Shown: piece after piece, positions 26,187 to 35,103 of the stretch
Layout of the letters: each line of letters starts with the position of its first letter
Position numbering within the stretch: the first letter of the stretch is position 1
Source of the DNA: Shimia aestuarii
GTDB taxonomy: Bacteria > Pseudomonadota > Alphaproteobacteria > Rhodobacterales > Rhodobacteraceae
Reading direction: 5' to 3'
NCBI RefSeq assembly: GCF_900114635.1
Contig: NZ_FOTQ01000006.1
Location: forward strand, 62,001-126,000
DNA length: 64,000 nucleotides
Position numbers and translations under genes: made by a program
The notes under the pieces: generated by a model
The model's input: the letters and a program-made list of their open reading frames with translations, nothing else
Told to the model about the DNA's origin: nothing
Databases searched by the model: none

Positions 26187-27145
26187 CCGATCAACCCATC
26201 TCTGCGCAAAAAGAGACGCAATCGGCGTCTCCGTCCCGCCTGCGCCGCGCGCTGGACAGTGACTTTTATTACGCTTTCCGCCACTCGCCTGTCGCAATGG
26301 TCTCGGCCGCTGTGTCGATCCTGCTGATCCTGTCGGCTGTCTTCGCGCCGTTGATTGCGACAACCAATCCGTTCGATCCCACGACGCTGAACCTGATGAA
26401 TGGGTTCACGCCGCCGATGACGCCCAACGCCTTTACCGGCGAGACGTTCCTGATGGGCACCGACGATCAGGGGCGGGACGTCTTCTCCACCATCCTTTAC
26501 GGAATGCGCATTTCGCTGTTCGTCGGCTTTGCTGCCGTGCTGTTTGCGGTGGTTCTGGGCATCTTCCTTGGCCTTTTGGCAGGCTATTTTGGGGGCTGGA
26601 CCGATAGTTTCATCATGCGCGCCGCTGACGTGCAGCTGACGTTCCCGTCCATCCTTGTCGCGATGCTGATCTTTGGTATTGCCAAAGGCATCACCCCGGT
26701 TGAACACCGCGATCAGATGGCAATCTGGGTGCTGATCCTTGCCATTGGCCTCAGCGACTGGGTGCAGTTCGCCCGCGTCGTGCGCGGTGCCACATTGGTG
26801 GAAAAAAACAAGGATTACGTGTCCGCAGCCCGCCTGATCGGGCGCCGCCCCTCCGCCATTATGCTGCGGCACATCTTGCCCAACATCCTGTCGCCCGTGC
26901 TGGTGATTGCCACCATCTCGCTGGCGCTCGCGATCATCGCCGAGGCCACGCTCAGTTTTCTCGGAGTGGGGGCGCCGCCCACGCAACCCTCGCTGGGGAC
27001 ACTGATCCGTATCGGGCAGGGCTACCTGTTCTCCGGTGAATGGTGGATCCTGTTTTTTCCGGCCTGCACCCTGCTTGCCCTGGCGCTGAGTGTGAACATG
27101 CTGGGCGACTGGCTGCGTGATGTATTGAATCCGAGGCTGAAATGA
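26183..27145 (+). CDS. Peptide ABC transporter permease, DppC type
   Basis: A 320-residue permease that starts with a GTG overlapping the upstream stop (GTGA). It has a cytoplasmic N-terminal tail, a first helix near residues 35-55, the segment LMGTDDQGRDVFSTILYGMR typical of DppC/OppC, and the coupling motif YVSAARLIGRRPSAIMLRHI near residue 212. It ends WLRDVLNPRLK, the usual family ending. Its stop overlaps the fused ATPase start by four bases, so the transporter core is translationally coupled. Confidence 0.9.
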   Translation: MTDQPISAQKETQSASPSRLRRALDSDFYYAFRHSPVAMVSAAVSILLILSAVFAPLIATTNPFDPTTLNLMNGFTPPMTPNAFTGETFLMGTDDQGRDVFSTILYGMRISLFVGFAAVLFAVVLGIFLGLLAGYFGGWTDSFIMRAADVQLTFPSILVAMLIFGIAKGITPVEHRDQMAIWVLILAIGLSDWVQFARVVRGATLVEKNKDYVSAARLIGRRPSAIMLRHILPNILSPVLVIATISLALAIIAEATLSFLGVGAPPTQPSLGTLIRIGQGYLFSGEWWILFFPACTLLALALSVNMLGDWLRDVLNPRLK

Positions 27146-28833
27146 CCGAACCCGTACTCTCCATCCGCAACCTGACGGTCGAAATCCCCACCCGCCGCGG
27201 GCTGTTCAAACCGGTGCAGAATGTCAGCTATGACATTCATCCCGGCGAAATCCGCGGTGTTGTCGGCGAAAGTGGCGCGGGCAAGTCGATGACAGGGAAT
27301 GCCGTCATCGGGCTGCTGGACGAACCCGCGCGCATCGCGTCCGGGGAAATCTGGCTCAAGGGGCGTCGCATCGACAACCTCAGTGCCGAGGAAAAGCGCG
27401 CCATTCGTGGGCGTGAGATCGGCATGATCTTTCAGGATCCATTGACCTCGCTCAACCCGCTGTTCACCATTGGCGAACAGCTGGTCGAAACCATTCAGCT
27501 GCACCTCAAGGTTTCTGCCTCTGAGGCAAAGGAGCGCGCTCTTGCGTTGCTGGAGCGGGTCTCGATCCCGGACCCAAAGACGCGGTTCGACCAGTATCCG
27601 CACCAGTTCTCGGGCGGGATGCGCCAGCGGGTCGTGATCGCGCTGGCCTTGTGCTCGGAGCCTTCGGTCATCGTGGCGGATGAGCCGACCACGGCGCTGG
27701 ATGTCTCGATTCAGGCGCAGGTGCTGGATCTGATCAAGGAACTGGCTTCGGAAACGCAGGTGGGGGTGATCCTTGTCACGCACGACATGGGCGTCATCGC
27801 TGACACCACCGAACAGGTCACCGTGATGTATTCCGGCGAGGTCGTCGAAAACGGACCGACCGACAAGGTGCTGAGCGCGCCGGAGCATGAATACACCAAG
27901 TCGCTGATCTCTGCCGTACCGCGTCCGCAAGTCAAACTGCACCGCTTCCCGCAGGTCAGCTATGGCGGTCGTGAAACCACCTTCAAGATCGAAGACCTTG
28001 CGCGCAACTGGCACAAACCAGAGCTGTCCAAGTCGGGCAAGCTGGTCGAAGTCAAAGGCATCACCAAGAAGTTTCTGGAAAAATCCGCGCTTCTGCCGTC
28101 GCGGCGCACCTATTTTACGGCTGTTGATGACGTGTCATTCGATATCAAGGACGGTGAGGTTTTTGGCCTTGTCGGGGAAAGCGGATCAGGCAAGTCCACC
28201 GTGGCGCGCATGATCGGCACACTATTGCCGGTTGATGGTGGCCAGATCCATTTCGACGGCGATGACGTCACCGCAATGTCGGCGGTCGAGATGGCGAATT
28301 ACCGCAAACAGATCCAGATGATCTTCCAGGATCCGTTCTCAAGCCTGAATCCGCGCATGAAGGTGGAAAGCATTGTCGCCGAGCCGCTGTTGCATCACAA
28401 GCTCTTGCCGCCGGATCAGGTCAGCGGGCGGGTGCATGAATTGCTGGATCGTGTCGGTCTGACACGCGCGGCTGCCACGAAGTATCCGCACGAGTTCTCG
28501 GGTGGCCAAAGACAGCGCATTTCGATTGCACGCGCTTTGGCGACGCAACCAAGGTTCTTGATCTGCGATGAACCCACCAGCGCTCTGGATGTGTCGATTC
28601 AGGCGCAGATCCTCAATATCCTCAAAGATTTGCAGGAACATCTGGGCCTGACCATGTTGTTCATCAGCCACGACCTTCCGGTGGTGCGCCAGATGTGTGA
28701 CCGCGTCGGCGTGATGAAACAGGGCCAGCTGATCGAGGTGCAGGATACCGAGACGCTCTTTGCCAATCCCGAGCAGGCGTATACGGCCCAGTTGCTTGAT
28801 CTGATGCCCCGGTTGGCGCAGCTGTCGAGCTAA
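27142..28833 (+). CDS. Fused dual ATPase of the peptide ABC transporter (DppD-DppF type)
   Basis: A 563-residue protein that contains both ATPase subunits in one chain, as in GsiA/YliA proteins. The first domain has Walker A GESGAGKSMTGNA, signature FSGGMRQRVVIALAL and Walker B VIVADEPTTALD; the second has GESGSGKSTVARM, FSGGQRQRISIARAL and LICDEPTSALD. Each domain is followed by the oligopeptide-transporter C-terminal extension (for example HEYTKSLISAVP). Fusion replaces the separate DppD and DppF genes. It is the last gene of the transporter proper; the XRE-cupin regulator follows 72 bases later. Confidence 0.93.
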   Translation: MTEPVLSIRNLTVEIPTRRGLFKPVQNVSYDIHPGEIRGVVGESGAGKSMTGNAVIGLLDEPARIASGEIWLKGRRIDNLSAEEKRAIRGREIGMIFQDPLTSLNPLFTIGEQLVETIQLHLKVSASEAKERALALLERVSIPDPKTRFDQYPHQFSGGMRQRVVIALALCSEPSVIVADEPTTALDVSIQAQVLDLIKELASETQVGVILVTHDMGVIADTTEQVTVMYSGEVVENGPTDKVLSAPEHEYTKSLISAVPRPQVKLHRFPQVSYGGRETTFKIEDLARNWHKPELSKSGKLVEVKGITKKFLEKSALLPSRRTYFTAVDDVSFDIKDGEVFGLVGESGSGKSTVARMIGTLLPVDGGQIHFDGDDVTAMSAVEMANYRKQIQMIFQDPFSSLNPRMKVESIVAEPLLHHKLLPPDQVSGRVHELLDRVGLTRAAATKYPHEFSGGQRQRISIARALATQPRFLICDEPTSALDVSIQAQILNILKDLQEHLGLTMLFISHDLPVVRQMCDRVGVMKQGQLIEVQDTETLFANPEQAYTAQLLDLMPRLAQLSS

Positions 28834-28862
28834 TGGAATGCGTCGTTTTTTCATACCCCCGG

Positions 28863-28897
28863 CCTCCTGCGCGGATCGTATCCTCGCGATCCGGAGG
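28863..28897 (+). promoter_or_regulatory. Hairpin that could hide the ribosome binding site of the XRE-cupin gene
   Basis: CGGATCG (28872-28878) pairs with CGATCCG (28887-28893), and CCTCC just upstream (28863-28867) can extend pairing towards GGAGG (28893-28897), which is the ribosome binding site eight bases before the ATG at 28906. Folding would mask translation initiation. Read by eye; no energy was computed. Confidence 0.4.
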
Positions 28898-28905
28898 AAT
28901 GTGAA

Positions 28906-29508
28906 ATGATGGCATCCGATCAGCTCGAACCGGCCAAGCTGGGTAATTTGATCCGCAAGTGCCGGCAGCAGCGCAAGCTGACGCTGAAAGAACTCTGCGA
29001 CAAGGCTGGCGTTTCTGTAGGCTACCTGTCGCAGGTCGAACGGGGCAATGCGACGCCGTCTCTCGGCACCTTGGCCCAGATTGCCCGCGCGCTTGACTTG
29101 GGCCTTGATTACTTTGTGGCCCGACCCAAACCAGGGGATGCGGTGTCCTATGCGGCTCAACGGCGCAAATTTTCGATCTCGGACTCCGGTGTCACCTACG
29201 AGGCTCTCAGCACCGACTTTCCCGGTCACGAATTGTCGGCCTTCATCATGAACTGCCCTCCGGGATTTGAATCCGAGACGTTTCAGCACGAGGGCGAAGA
29301 GTTCATCTACGTCCTCAGCGGCTCGATTGAAAAAAGCCTGGATGGGGAAACCTTTACCCTGCGCGAGGGCGACAGCCTGCATTACAACGGAATGACACCG
29401 CATTCGTGGAAAACCCTCGGCGACACGCCCGCCCGCATGCTGTGGACAGGCACATTGGTCGTACTGCAAGGGGATCAAAACAGCCGCCTTCCAGGGCATC
29501 GCGGGTAG
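28906..29508 (+). CDS. XRE-family regulator with C-terminal cupin domain
   Basis: A 200-residue regulator. An N-terminal Cro/C1 helix-turn-helix (about residues 10-65) reads LTLKELCDKAGVSVGYLSQV and ERGNATPSLGTLAQIARAL. The C-terminal half is a cupin barrel (about 120-190) with FQHEGEEFIYVLSGSIE and LREGDSLHYNGMTPHSW, giving possible metal or small-ligand contacts. This architecture, as in PuuR-like proteins, usually represses amine, amino-acid or peptide catabolism until the ligand binds the cupin. Lying between the transporter and the peptidase, it probably controls both. The ATG at 28906 has GGAGG upstream; the next codon is also ATG. Confidence 0.88.
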   Translation: MMASDQLEPAKLGNLIRKCRQQRKLTLKELCDKAGVSVGYLSQVERGNATPSLGTLAQIARALDLGLDYFVARPKPGDAVSYAAQRRKFSISDSGVTYEALSTDFPGHELSAFIMNCPPGFESETFQHEGEEFIYVLSGSIEKSLDGETFTLREGDSLHYNGMTPHSWKTLGDTPARMLWTGTLVVLQGDQNSRLPGHRG

Positions 29509-29543
29509 GTCCAATCATTGAGGCGTCATTCAGGAGAGGTTCA

Positions 29544-30659
29544 ATGTCAGATATTGTGAAAAACAGGTTGGCGCGGCTTCGCAAGCGCATGGATGAAACC
29601 AATACCGATCTGGTCGCCATCGGACCGGGCAGTCACATGCAGTGGCTGCTGGGATTGAATCCGCATGGTGATGAACGTCCGGTCATGGCGATTGTGACTG
29701 CCGAACACGTCGGCGTGCTCATGCCCCTTCTGAACGCAGAAGCGTCGCGCGCGCAATGTGCAGACATACCGTTTTATGAGTGGGGTGACGCCGACGGCCC
29801 GTTGGGTGCGCTCAAGCAGCTTTTGAACAAGTCAAATGCCAACCGGCCCGGCCTCAGCATCGTGCTGGACGAGACGATGCGCACCGATTTCTCGTTCCTT
29901 CTTCTCGGCCAGCTTGATGCGCCGACCCACCGTTTCACGTTGGACACGGTTGGCTTCCTGCGCGCTGAAAAAGGCGCGGAGGAGCGCCAGCTCCTGAAGG
30001 ACAGTGCCCTTTTGAACGATGCCGCCTTTGAACGGGCGTTTGACGCTTTGCGCACCGGAATGACCGAGCTCGATGTGCGCGATATCATTATCAATCACTA
30101 CGTTGAAAACGGAGCTCAACCCGCCTTTTGCATCGTCGCATTTGGGGAAAACAGCGCCTACCCGCACCATCATACGGGTACGGATACCCTGCAACCGAAC
30201 ATGGCAGTGCTGATTGATGCCGGGTGCCGCTTGCGGGGCTATCCTTCGGATATGACCCGCTGTGCCTGGTATGGGGATACGCCCAGTCCACGGTTCAACG
30301 AGATTGCCAGCATCGTTGAACAAGCGGTGCAGGCCGCGCAATCCGAGGCTTTGCCCGGTACCCTGTGCAGCGACGTTGACAAAGCCGCCCGCACGGTCGT
30401 TGCAGACGGAGGCTATGGCCCGGAGTTCCTGCACCGCACCGGCCATGGTCTGGGTGTAGACGTCCACGAACCGCCCTATATTGCCGCCAACTATCCCGAA
30501 CCCTTGCGGGTTGGAAATGTCTTCTCCATTGAACCGGGCATCTACTTGAACGAGGAGTTTGGCATTCGGCTCGAGGATGTGGCGTTTCTACATCCCAATG
30601 GTGTCGAATTCCTGTCTGAATTGCCCCGCACTGTGCGGCGGCTGCCGGTCAGAGATTAA
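29544..30659 (+). CDS. M24-family metallopeptidase (Xaa-Pro aminopeptidase/creatinase fold)
   Basis: A 371-residue pita-bread-fold enzyme. The N-terminal domain (about 1-130) precedes a catalytic domain with all five metal ligands in order: Asp in VLIDAGCRL, Asp in YPSDMTR, His in HRTGHGLGVDVHE, Glu in SIEPGIY and Glu in IRLEDVAFL. It should remove an N-terminal residue ahead of proline or cleave a related C-N bond. The start at 29544 has AGGAGAGG upstream. It follows the XRE-cupin gene by 35 bases and probably processes the imported peptide in the cytoplasm. Prolidase or a creatinase-like hydrolase cannot be separated by motif alone. Confidence 0.88.
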   Translation: MSDIVKNRLARLRKRMDETNTDLVAIGPGSHMQWLLGLNPHGDERPVMAIVTAEHVGVLMPLLNAEASRAQCADIPFYEWGDADGPLGALKQLLNKSNANRPGLSIVLDETMRTDFSFLLLGQLDAPTHRFTLDTVGFLRAEKGAEERQLLKDSALLNDAAFERAFDALRTGMTELDVRDIIINHYVENGAQPAFCIVAFGENSAYPHHHTGTDTLQPNMAVLIDAGCRLRGYPSDMTRCAWYGDTPSPRFNEIASIVEQAVQAAQSEALPGTLCSDVDKAARTVVADGGYGPEFLHRTGHGLGVDVHEPPYIAANYPEPLRVGNVFSIEPGIYLNEEFGIRLEDVAFLHPNGVEFLSELPRTVRRLPVRD

Positions 30660-30894
30660 GAAACAAGCCCGAAAATATTCGTTCGGCGGTGACGCTGTGT
30701 GCCCGGTCTCTGTTATCGCATCGGAGCATGGACAATTTGTTGCGCGACAGTGGCTTTGACAAGAGCCTGTCATCTGTTCGATTCTGGTGGCAGGGATTTG
30801 CCGCTTTCAATCGGGAGGCGCAGTTTCTGTAGCAGAAAAAGTCAGTTCTGCAGTTCCAGCTGAGACCCGTTTGATTCTGTCTGACACGGCGGCC

Positions 30895-32088
30895 TCAGAT
30901 CCTGAGCAGCACTGGGTTTGGGGCTGCGCTCACCGTGGTCAGGTCGCGGTCGTCCGGGGCCAGAAGACGAGACCGTCCGAAACGGGGTTTCCAGTGGCAC
31001 AGGTCAGGAGACAGGGCGCGCCAGACGGGGACCGAGAATTCAGGCCGGGTCTGGCACAGGAAGGCGACGCGTATCCCCGCGTCTTGCAAACGCGTACCGA
31101 TCGAGGTTGGTACATTGGGCGGGATTGCAGATGGAGGCGCGCCAAGCGACAGGGGAGGCGCGTGATCTCCGGCCTCCTGCGCCCATGTCTCAAGCCCCGG
31201 TCGGGCTTCTCCGACACCGCCCTGAAACACGAGTGCCATTTGAGCCATCTCCGCCAACGCCTTGAGGGCAGCGGCCTGGAAGGTGGGCGCTGCGGCGAAG
31301 CCCAGGGCCGGTGGGGCTTTCGCGGATTGTCCAACGGCGGCAACGACCGGGACACCGATATCGCTGGTGATGTCGAAAAGGCGTGTGGCCAGTCCAACGG
31401 TGCGGCAAGCTTCGATCAGATGCCTGCCTGCGTCGTCTAGCATGGTGTCAGCAAGGTGATGGCGCGCGCGACACCCGTACCACCAGCGCCCGGCGGCATC
31501 CCGTTCGATCAATTCGAGCAGGGCGCCTGCTTGCGCCGCGCTGTCAGATGACCCCGCAGCGCAGCCGTTGGTGTCGGCAACAAGGATTGCCTCGGGGTCG
31601 CCGGACCGGTGTTCTCCGAGAAAAACGGCTTGTGCGGGTACCCAGACGGCCGCACCCGTCAAGTCGACGATCTGCACCCATTCGGTTTCGGTCGTGTCGG
31701 GGTTCGGGGCAATCCAATCGGTGCCCTTGAGATGCGCGTTCCATTCCTCTCTGTTTGATCTCTGGTCCTGAGAGAACCCGGCCAATGTATTCGCGCTCCA
31801 GACCTCGCCCGGCAGATCCTTCTCGTGGGCCTTCTCCGTTGCCTCATCGCCCCATCGGCAGAGGCTCGCGACTTCGACGGCCTCGCCAAGACCGCTGATT
31901 AGGGCCAGTTGTGCAGTCACACCATGTCCCGACGCTGCCCGCCCGGCGGATGGTAGTGCGGCAGAGGGCCAGTGCGGCCAGCGTGCCAAGGCCGCGTCGT
32001 TCGGGGTTGTCAGATTGCAATGAACCGGCCAGCCCTCGGGCGAGAGAGCAAAAACATCGAAAAACTCGGCAATTTCCGCTAGGCTCAT
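30895..32088 (-). CDS. Stand-alone YcaO-family ATP-dependent backbone-modifying protein
   Basis: A 397-residue YcaO protein. The ATP/Mg-binding signatures are intact: GLGEAVE with the ExxE pair near residue 70, and DTNGCAAGSS followed by AAQAGALLELIERD near residues 172-200, including the Gln, Glu and ERD positions. The later segment LFDITSDIGVPVVAAVG and the helix with ALAEMAQM complete the fold. YcaO enzymes phosphorylate the peptide amide and can form azolines, thioamides or macrocycles, usually with a partner and a precursor peptide. Here there is no TfuA, E1-like docking protein, dehydrogenase or obvious precursor adjacent, and no PxPxP C-terminus. It is divergent from a class III cyclase gene with only 37 bases between starts. 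Substrate unknown. Confidence 0.82.
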   Translation of the reverse strand: MSLAEIAEFFDVFALSPEGWPVHCNLTTPNDAALARWPHWPSAALPSAGRAASGHGVTAQLALISGLGEAVEVASLCRWGDEATEKAHEKDLPGEVWSANTLAGFSQDQRSNREEWNAHLKGTDWIAPNPDTTETEWVQIVDLTGAAVWVPAQAVFLGEHRSGDPEAILVADTNGCAAGSSDSAAQAGALLELIERDAAGRWWYGCRARHHLADTMLDDAGRHLIEACRTVGLATRLFDITSDIGVPVVAAVGQSAKAPPALGFAAAPTFQAAALKALAEMAQMALVFQGGVGEARPGLETWAQEAGDHAPPLSLGAPPSAIPPNVPTSIGTRLQDAGIRVAFLCQTRPEFSVPVWRALSPDLCHWKPRFGRSRLLAPDDRDLTTVSAAPNPVLLRI

Positions 32089-32125
32089 GGGGTAATCTTA
32101 TTTCGAATGCACCTGTGGCGATAGT

Positions 32126-34606
32126 ATGAAACCGCACCAAGATATCCCGGATCAGGCAACTGAACCGTCTCCAGATGGGACGCAGGAGCGGGTGGTCTTG
32201 TTCATCGACATGGTGTCCTACAGCCAACGTATCGGCGAAGACGAGGCGGCCACGCTGGAGTTCATGTCTGCGTGTTTCGATACGTTGCGTATTCTGGCGC
32301 GGCGCTATCAGGGCAAGCTGGTCAAGACGCTTGGTGATGGCGCGATGCTGTTGTTTGACGAGGCGCATAACGCCATAGAGTACGGGGTGGAGTTCCAGCG
32401 CATCGTCACGAAACTGCAGACCGCGGTGGCCGATCCCTATGTTTTTCGGGTTGGGGTGCACAAGGGTGCCGTCCTGATCCATAACGGAGATGCGTTTGGC
32501 AACACGGTCAATGTTGCGGCCCGTTTGCAATCCGTCGCCGCGCCGGGCCGATGTGTTGTTTCCCAGATCGTTTACGAGCTAGCCCATGACGTCATCGATC
32601 TGGAGTTCGAGGCGCTTGGGGCTCCGGCTTTGAAGAATATCCGTGAACGCATCCCGGTCTATGGCGTGGTTGATCCGCTTCTTCAGAGGCAGTTTAGTGA
32701 ACGGCCTGCCGTTCCGCAAATCGAGGTGCTGAAAGGTGCCTTTATCGCGCGCGGGCCTGCGCTGAATCATGATGTGCGATTGCTTCTGGGGTATCTTGCC
32801 CTTTGTCCCGGACATGCCGACAGCCTCGAACGGCTGGCCGCGCTTCTTGGAGGTCAAGGCGCGGCGGCACGGGTCGCGGATGCGGTCCTTGCGCTTGAAG
32901 GGGACCACGGGTTTCTGGGCCGTGCCGTCAGTCAGTTTGGAGGGCTTGTGGCGCTTGATCCGGTGGCTTTGGAAACCGATCTGGACATCCTGTTGCGCGA
33001 TCTCCGACAGAACCGTGTGCCTGAGTTGCTGCTCTCGGATGCGGAGTGGCCTCAGCGTATTCTTGCGGGGTTCAGGGAGGCAGGGCCGGTGTTCGCCGGG
33101 TGGCGTCGGGTGATCAGAGCGACCTGGAAGCGGCGGCTGATGCACGAGATGGAGCGCCTGCTGGAGCGCAGTTCGTCGAGTGAGGATGTGCATGAAGATG
33201 CCGCAGATGCCATGCTGTTGCTTGAGCCCGGAAACGAGATCGCAGCCGAGGCGCGGATCAGGGTCCGCATCGCGCGCGGGGACCAGGGCGGGGCGCTTGC
33301 CGAGTTCGAACGGCTGGAGCAATACCTTGCGGAAACTTACGGCGTGGCACCGGGAGAGCGGATCCGAGCTCTGGTCAGTGCGCTGGTAAAGAAAGGCGGT
33401 CAAAGCTTGCTGCGGCCTGCCACATCGCGCCCCCGGCGGCTGTTGCGGATCGCAGTGGGCGGGTTCGAAGGGAACGGGCAGGCCGTGTCCGAGCAGCTGG
33501 CGGCCTTTCGTGGCGACCTGATCGCAAATCTCGCGCGTTTTCGTGACTGGTCGGTGATTGATAGCCTCGTGGGCGATGAGGGGCAAACGGTAATAGACTA
33601 CCGTGTCGATGGGCGTTCGACAGGGCAAGGCGGCGCGCCAACACTGGCGCTGACACTAAATGAGCATGCCAGCGGGCGCACTCTCTGGGCCGAGGCGTTC
33701 ACGGTCTCCTCCGACGCGTGGGAGCGGTCGCAGCGCGAGATCATTCGGCGCATTGCGGCCACGATCGAGAGCTACATCTCGGCGGATCGTCTGGCAATTG
33801 TGCTTGGGGCGCGAAGTGATGATGTGACCAGCCACGACGCGTGGTTGCGGGGCGACCGGGCATTGATGCGCTGGACACCGGAAGGGGCCGAAGAGGCGCG
33901 GGCCATATTCGAAGGTATCCTTGAAAAAGACCCCGATCACACGCCGTCGCTGTATCGGCTCGCTTCGATTTCAAACGTGCAGCACGTGATCTGGCCGGGG
34001 CGGGCGCGGCGTTCGGCGGAGGATGCCGAGGCGGACAGGTTCGCGTCCCGTGCGGTTGACCTTGATCCCATGGATGCACGTGTGCAGCGCACAGTTGCGT
34101 GGACCGCCGCCATGAACGGGGCTTTCGCGCGGGCCACGATGCATATGGACCTGGCTGTGAGCCTCAATCCCAACAGCCCGACATCGCTGGCGAGCTGCGC
34201 GATGGGCTTTGCGTGGTTTGGGGAACAGGAAAAGGCGGACGCAGCGTTGACACGTTGCCTGTCGATAGCTCCCCTGTTGCCGGAATGGGGGTGGGCCTAC
34301 AACGCGGCAACTTATTTCGTTCTGGGGCGCCTGGACGAGGCGCTTGAAGCTGCCGAGCTCGGCGGGGACAGTATCGCAGACACGCAGGGATGGATCGCGG
34401 CCGCCCACGCGCGGCGTGGGGATACCAGCGCGGCCGGCGCCGCGTTTCGGCGCTTTGTGGCGATGATCTCGCCCGCCTGGAGCGGACCGGAGCCGGTCAC
34501 GTTCGAGAGCGCGGCTGATTGGTTCGCAGAGGCGTATCCGTTGCGCTATGAAGACGATCGCACGCGATTGAGCGAGGCGATCCACACCGCAAGACGCGCG
34601 GCGTGA
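32126..34606 (+). CDS. Class III nucleotide cyclase fused to BTAD-like and TPR regions
   Basis: An 826-residue cytoplasmic protein. Residues 20-185 form a class III adenylate/guanylate cyclase: metal-binding Asp in VLFIDMVSYS, Asp in TLGDGAMLLF, and transition-state residues in NTVNVAARL, so all catalytic positions I can check are kept. Residues about 200-430 resemble the winged and helical parts of bacterial transcriptional activator (BTAD) proteins. Residues 445-570 resemble the TolB-like region of cyclase-TPR proteins (GRTLWAEAFTV, EIIRRIAATIESY). The C-terminal 250 residues are TPR repeats. It is divergent from ycaO with a 37-base shared control region and convergent with the 156-aa gene six bases away. 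Signal and partners are unknown. Confidence 0.85.
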   Translation: MKPHQDIPDQATEPSPDGTQERVVLFIDMVSYSQRIGEDEAATLEFMSACFDTLRILARRYQGKLVKTLGDGAMLLFDEAHNAIEYGVEFQRIVTKLQTAVADPYVFRVGVHKGAVLIHNGDAFGNTVNVAARLQSVAAPGRCVVSQIVYELAHDVIDLEFEALGAPALKNIRERIPVYGVVDPLLQRQFSERPAVPQIEVLKGAFIARGPALNHDVRLLLGYLALCPGHADSLERLAALLGGQGAAARVADAVLALEGDHGFLGRAVSQFGGLVALDPVALETDLDILLRDLRQNRVPELLLSDAEWPQRILAGFREAGPVFAGWRRVIRATWKRRLMHEMERLLERSSSSEDVHEDAADAMLLLEPGNEIAAEARIRVRIARGDQGGALAEFERLEQYLAETYGVAPGERIRALVSALVKKGGQSLLRPATSRPRRLLRIAVGGFEGNGQAVSEQLAAFRGDLIANLARFRDWSVIDSLVGDEGQTVIDYRVDGRSTGQGGAPTLALTLNEHASGRTLWAEAFTVSSDAWERSQREIIRRIAATIESYISADRLAIVLGARSDDVTSHDAWLRGDRALMRWTPEGAEEARAIFEGILEKDPDHTPSLYRLASISNVQHVIWPGRARRSAEDAEADRFASRAVDLDPMDARVQRTVAWTAAMNGAFARATMHMDLAVSLNPNSPTSLASCAMGFAWFGEQEKADAALTRCLSIAPLLPEWGWAYNAATYFVLGRLDEALEAAELGGDSIADTQGWIAAAHARRGDTSAAGAAFRRFVAMISPAWSGPEPVTFESAADWFAEAYPLRYEDDRTRLSEAIHTARRAA

Positions 34607-34612
34607 TCAGAA

Positions 34613-35083
34613 TCACTGACAGCGGTTGAGGAAAATGACAGCGAGGAGGTACTCCTTGGCTTTCTGATCGTCGTCTTCGTCGCACAAAAAGTGTCTCAGG
34701 TGCTGGACCATCTTCTCTGTATACCCGCCGCCGGTCAGGTCATCGCGCGCCTGCGGGATCGGAATTGTCATGCGCACGTTTTTTTTGCCATTACTCTCCC
34801 AGTCTGCGTCTTCTTCGCATTTCACACGAAGAAAGTAGTCGTTGGCACCGTCATTGAACTTGTATTTATTTCCTTGTTTCATGATCTCGGGTTCCAGACC
34901 GTCACGCTCGATCCTGAATTCATGTGTGTTCTTCAGGCTGGCAAATAGGTCGTCAAAGAAATCCTCGGCATCATTGTCTGGATCATCCATCCACAGATTG
35001 ATCTCTTCCCCGGCTTTTTGCATGCCATCACGATGCGTGACGTCGTTGGGACCTCCTTTGAGGTGTGCAATGATGTTGGTCAT
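34613..35083 (-). CDS. Small acidic protein of unknown function (156 aa)
   Basis: A 156-residue soluble protein rich in Asp and Glu (WMDDPDNDAEDFFDDLFASL; CDEDDDQKAKEYLLAV) with three cysteines and no signal peptide. It has a good AGGAAAGGAG site and starts 20 bases after the haem peroxidase gene, so the two are one transcript. I recognise no domain. Acidic stretches could bind calcium, relevant because animal-type peroxidases often need calcium, but no EF-hand loop is evident. It might be a partner or activity modulator of the peroxidase. Function unknown. Confidence 0.65.
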   Translation of the reverse strand: MTNIIAHLKGGPNDVTHRDGMQKAGEEINLWMDDPDNDAEDFFDDLFASLKNTHEFRIERDGLEPEIMKQGNKYKFNDGANDYFLRVKCEEDADWESNGKKNVRMTIPIPQARDDLTGGGYTEKMVQHLRHFLCDEDDDQKAKEYLLAVIFLNRCQ

Positions 35084-35103
35084 TAGAAGTCTCCTTTCCT
35101 AAT

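Noticed and set aside
28339-29514. Minus-strand frame opposite the fused ATPase and the XRE-cupin gene
   Set aside because: It crosses two confident genes on the other strand and has no recognisable domain.
34603-34616. Short GTGAT/ATCAC repeat between the cyclase gene and the 156-aa gene
   Set aside because: A 5-bp stem overlapping both stop codons is too weak for a terminator call.
34613-35083. 156-aa acidic protein as precursor peptide of the YcaO enzyme
   Set aside because: It is long, acidic throughout and lacks a Cys/Ser/Thr-rich core; it is co-transcribed with the peroxidase rather than with ycaO.
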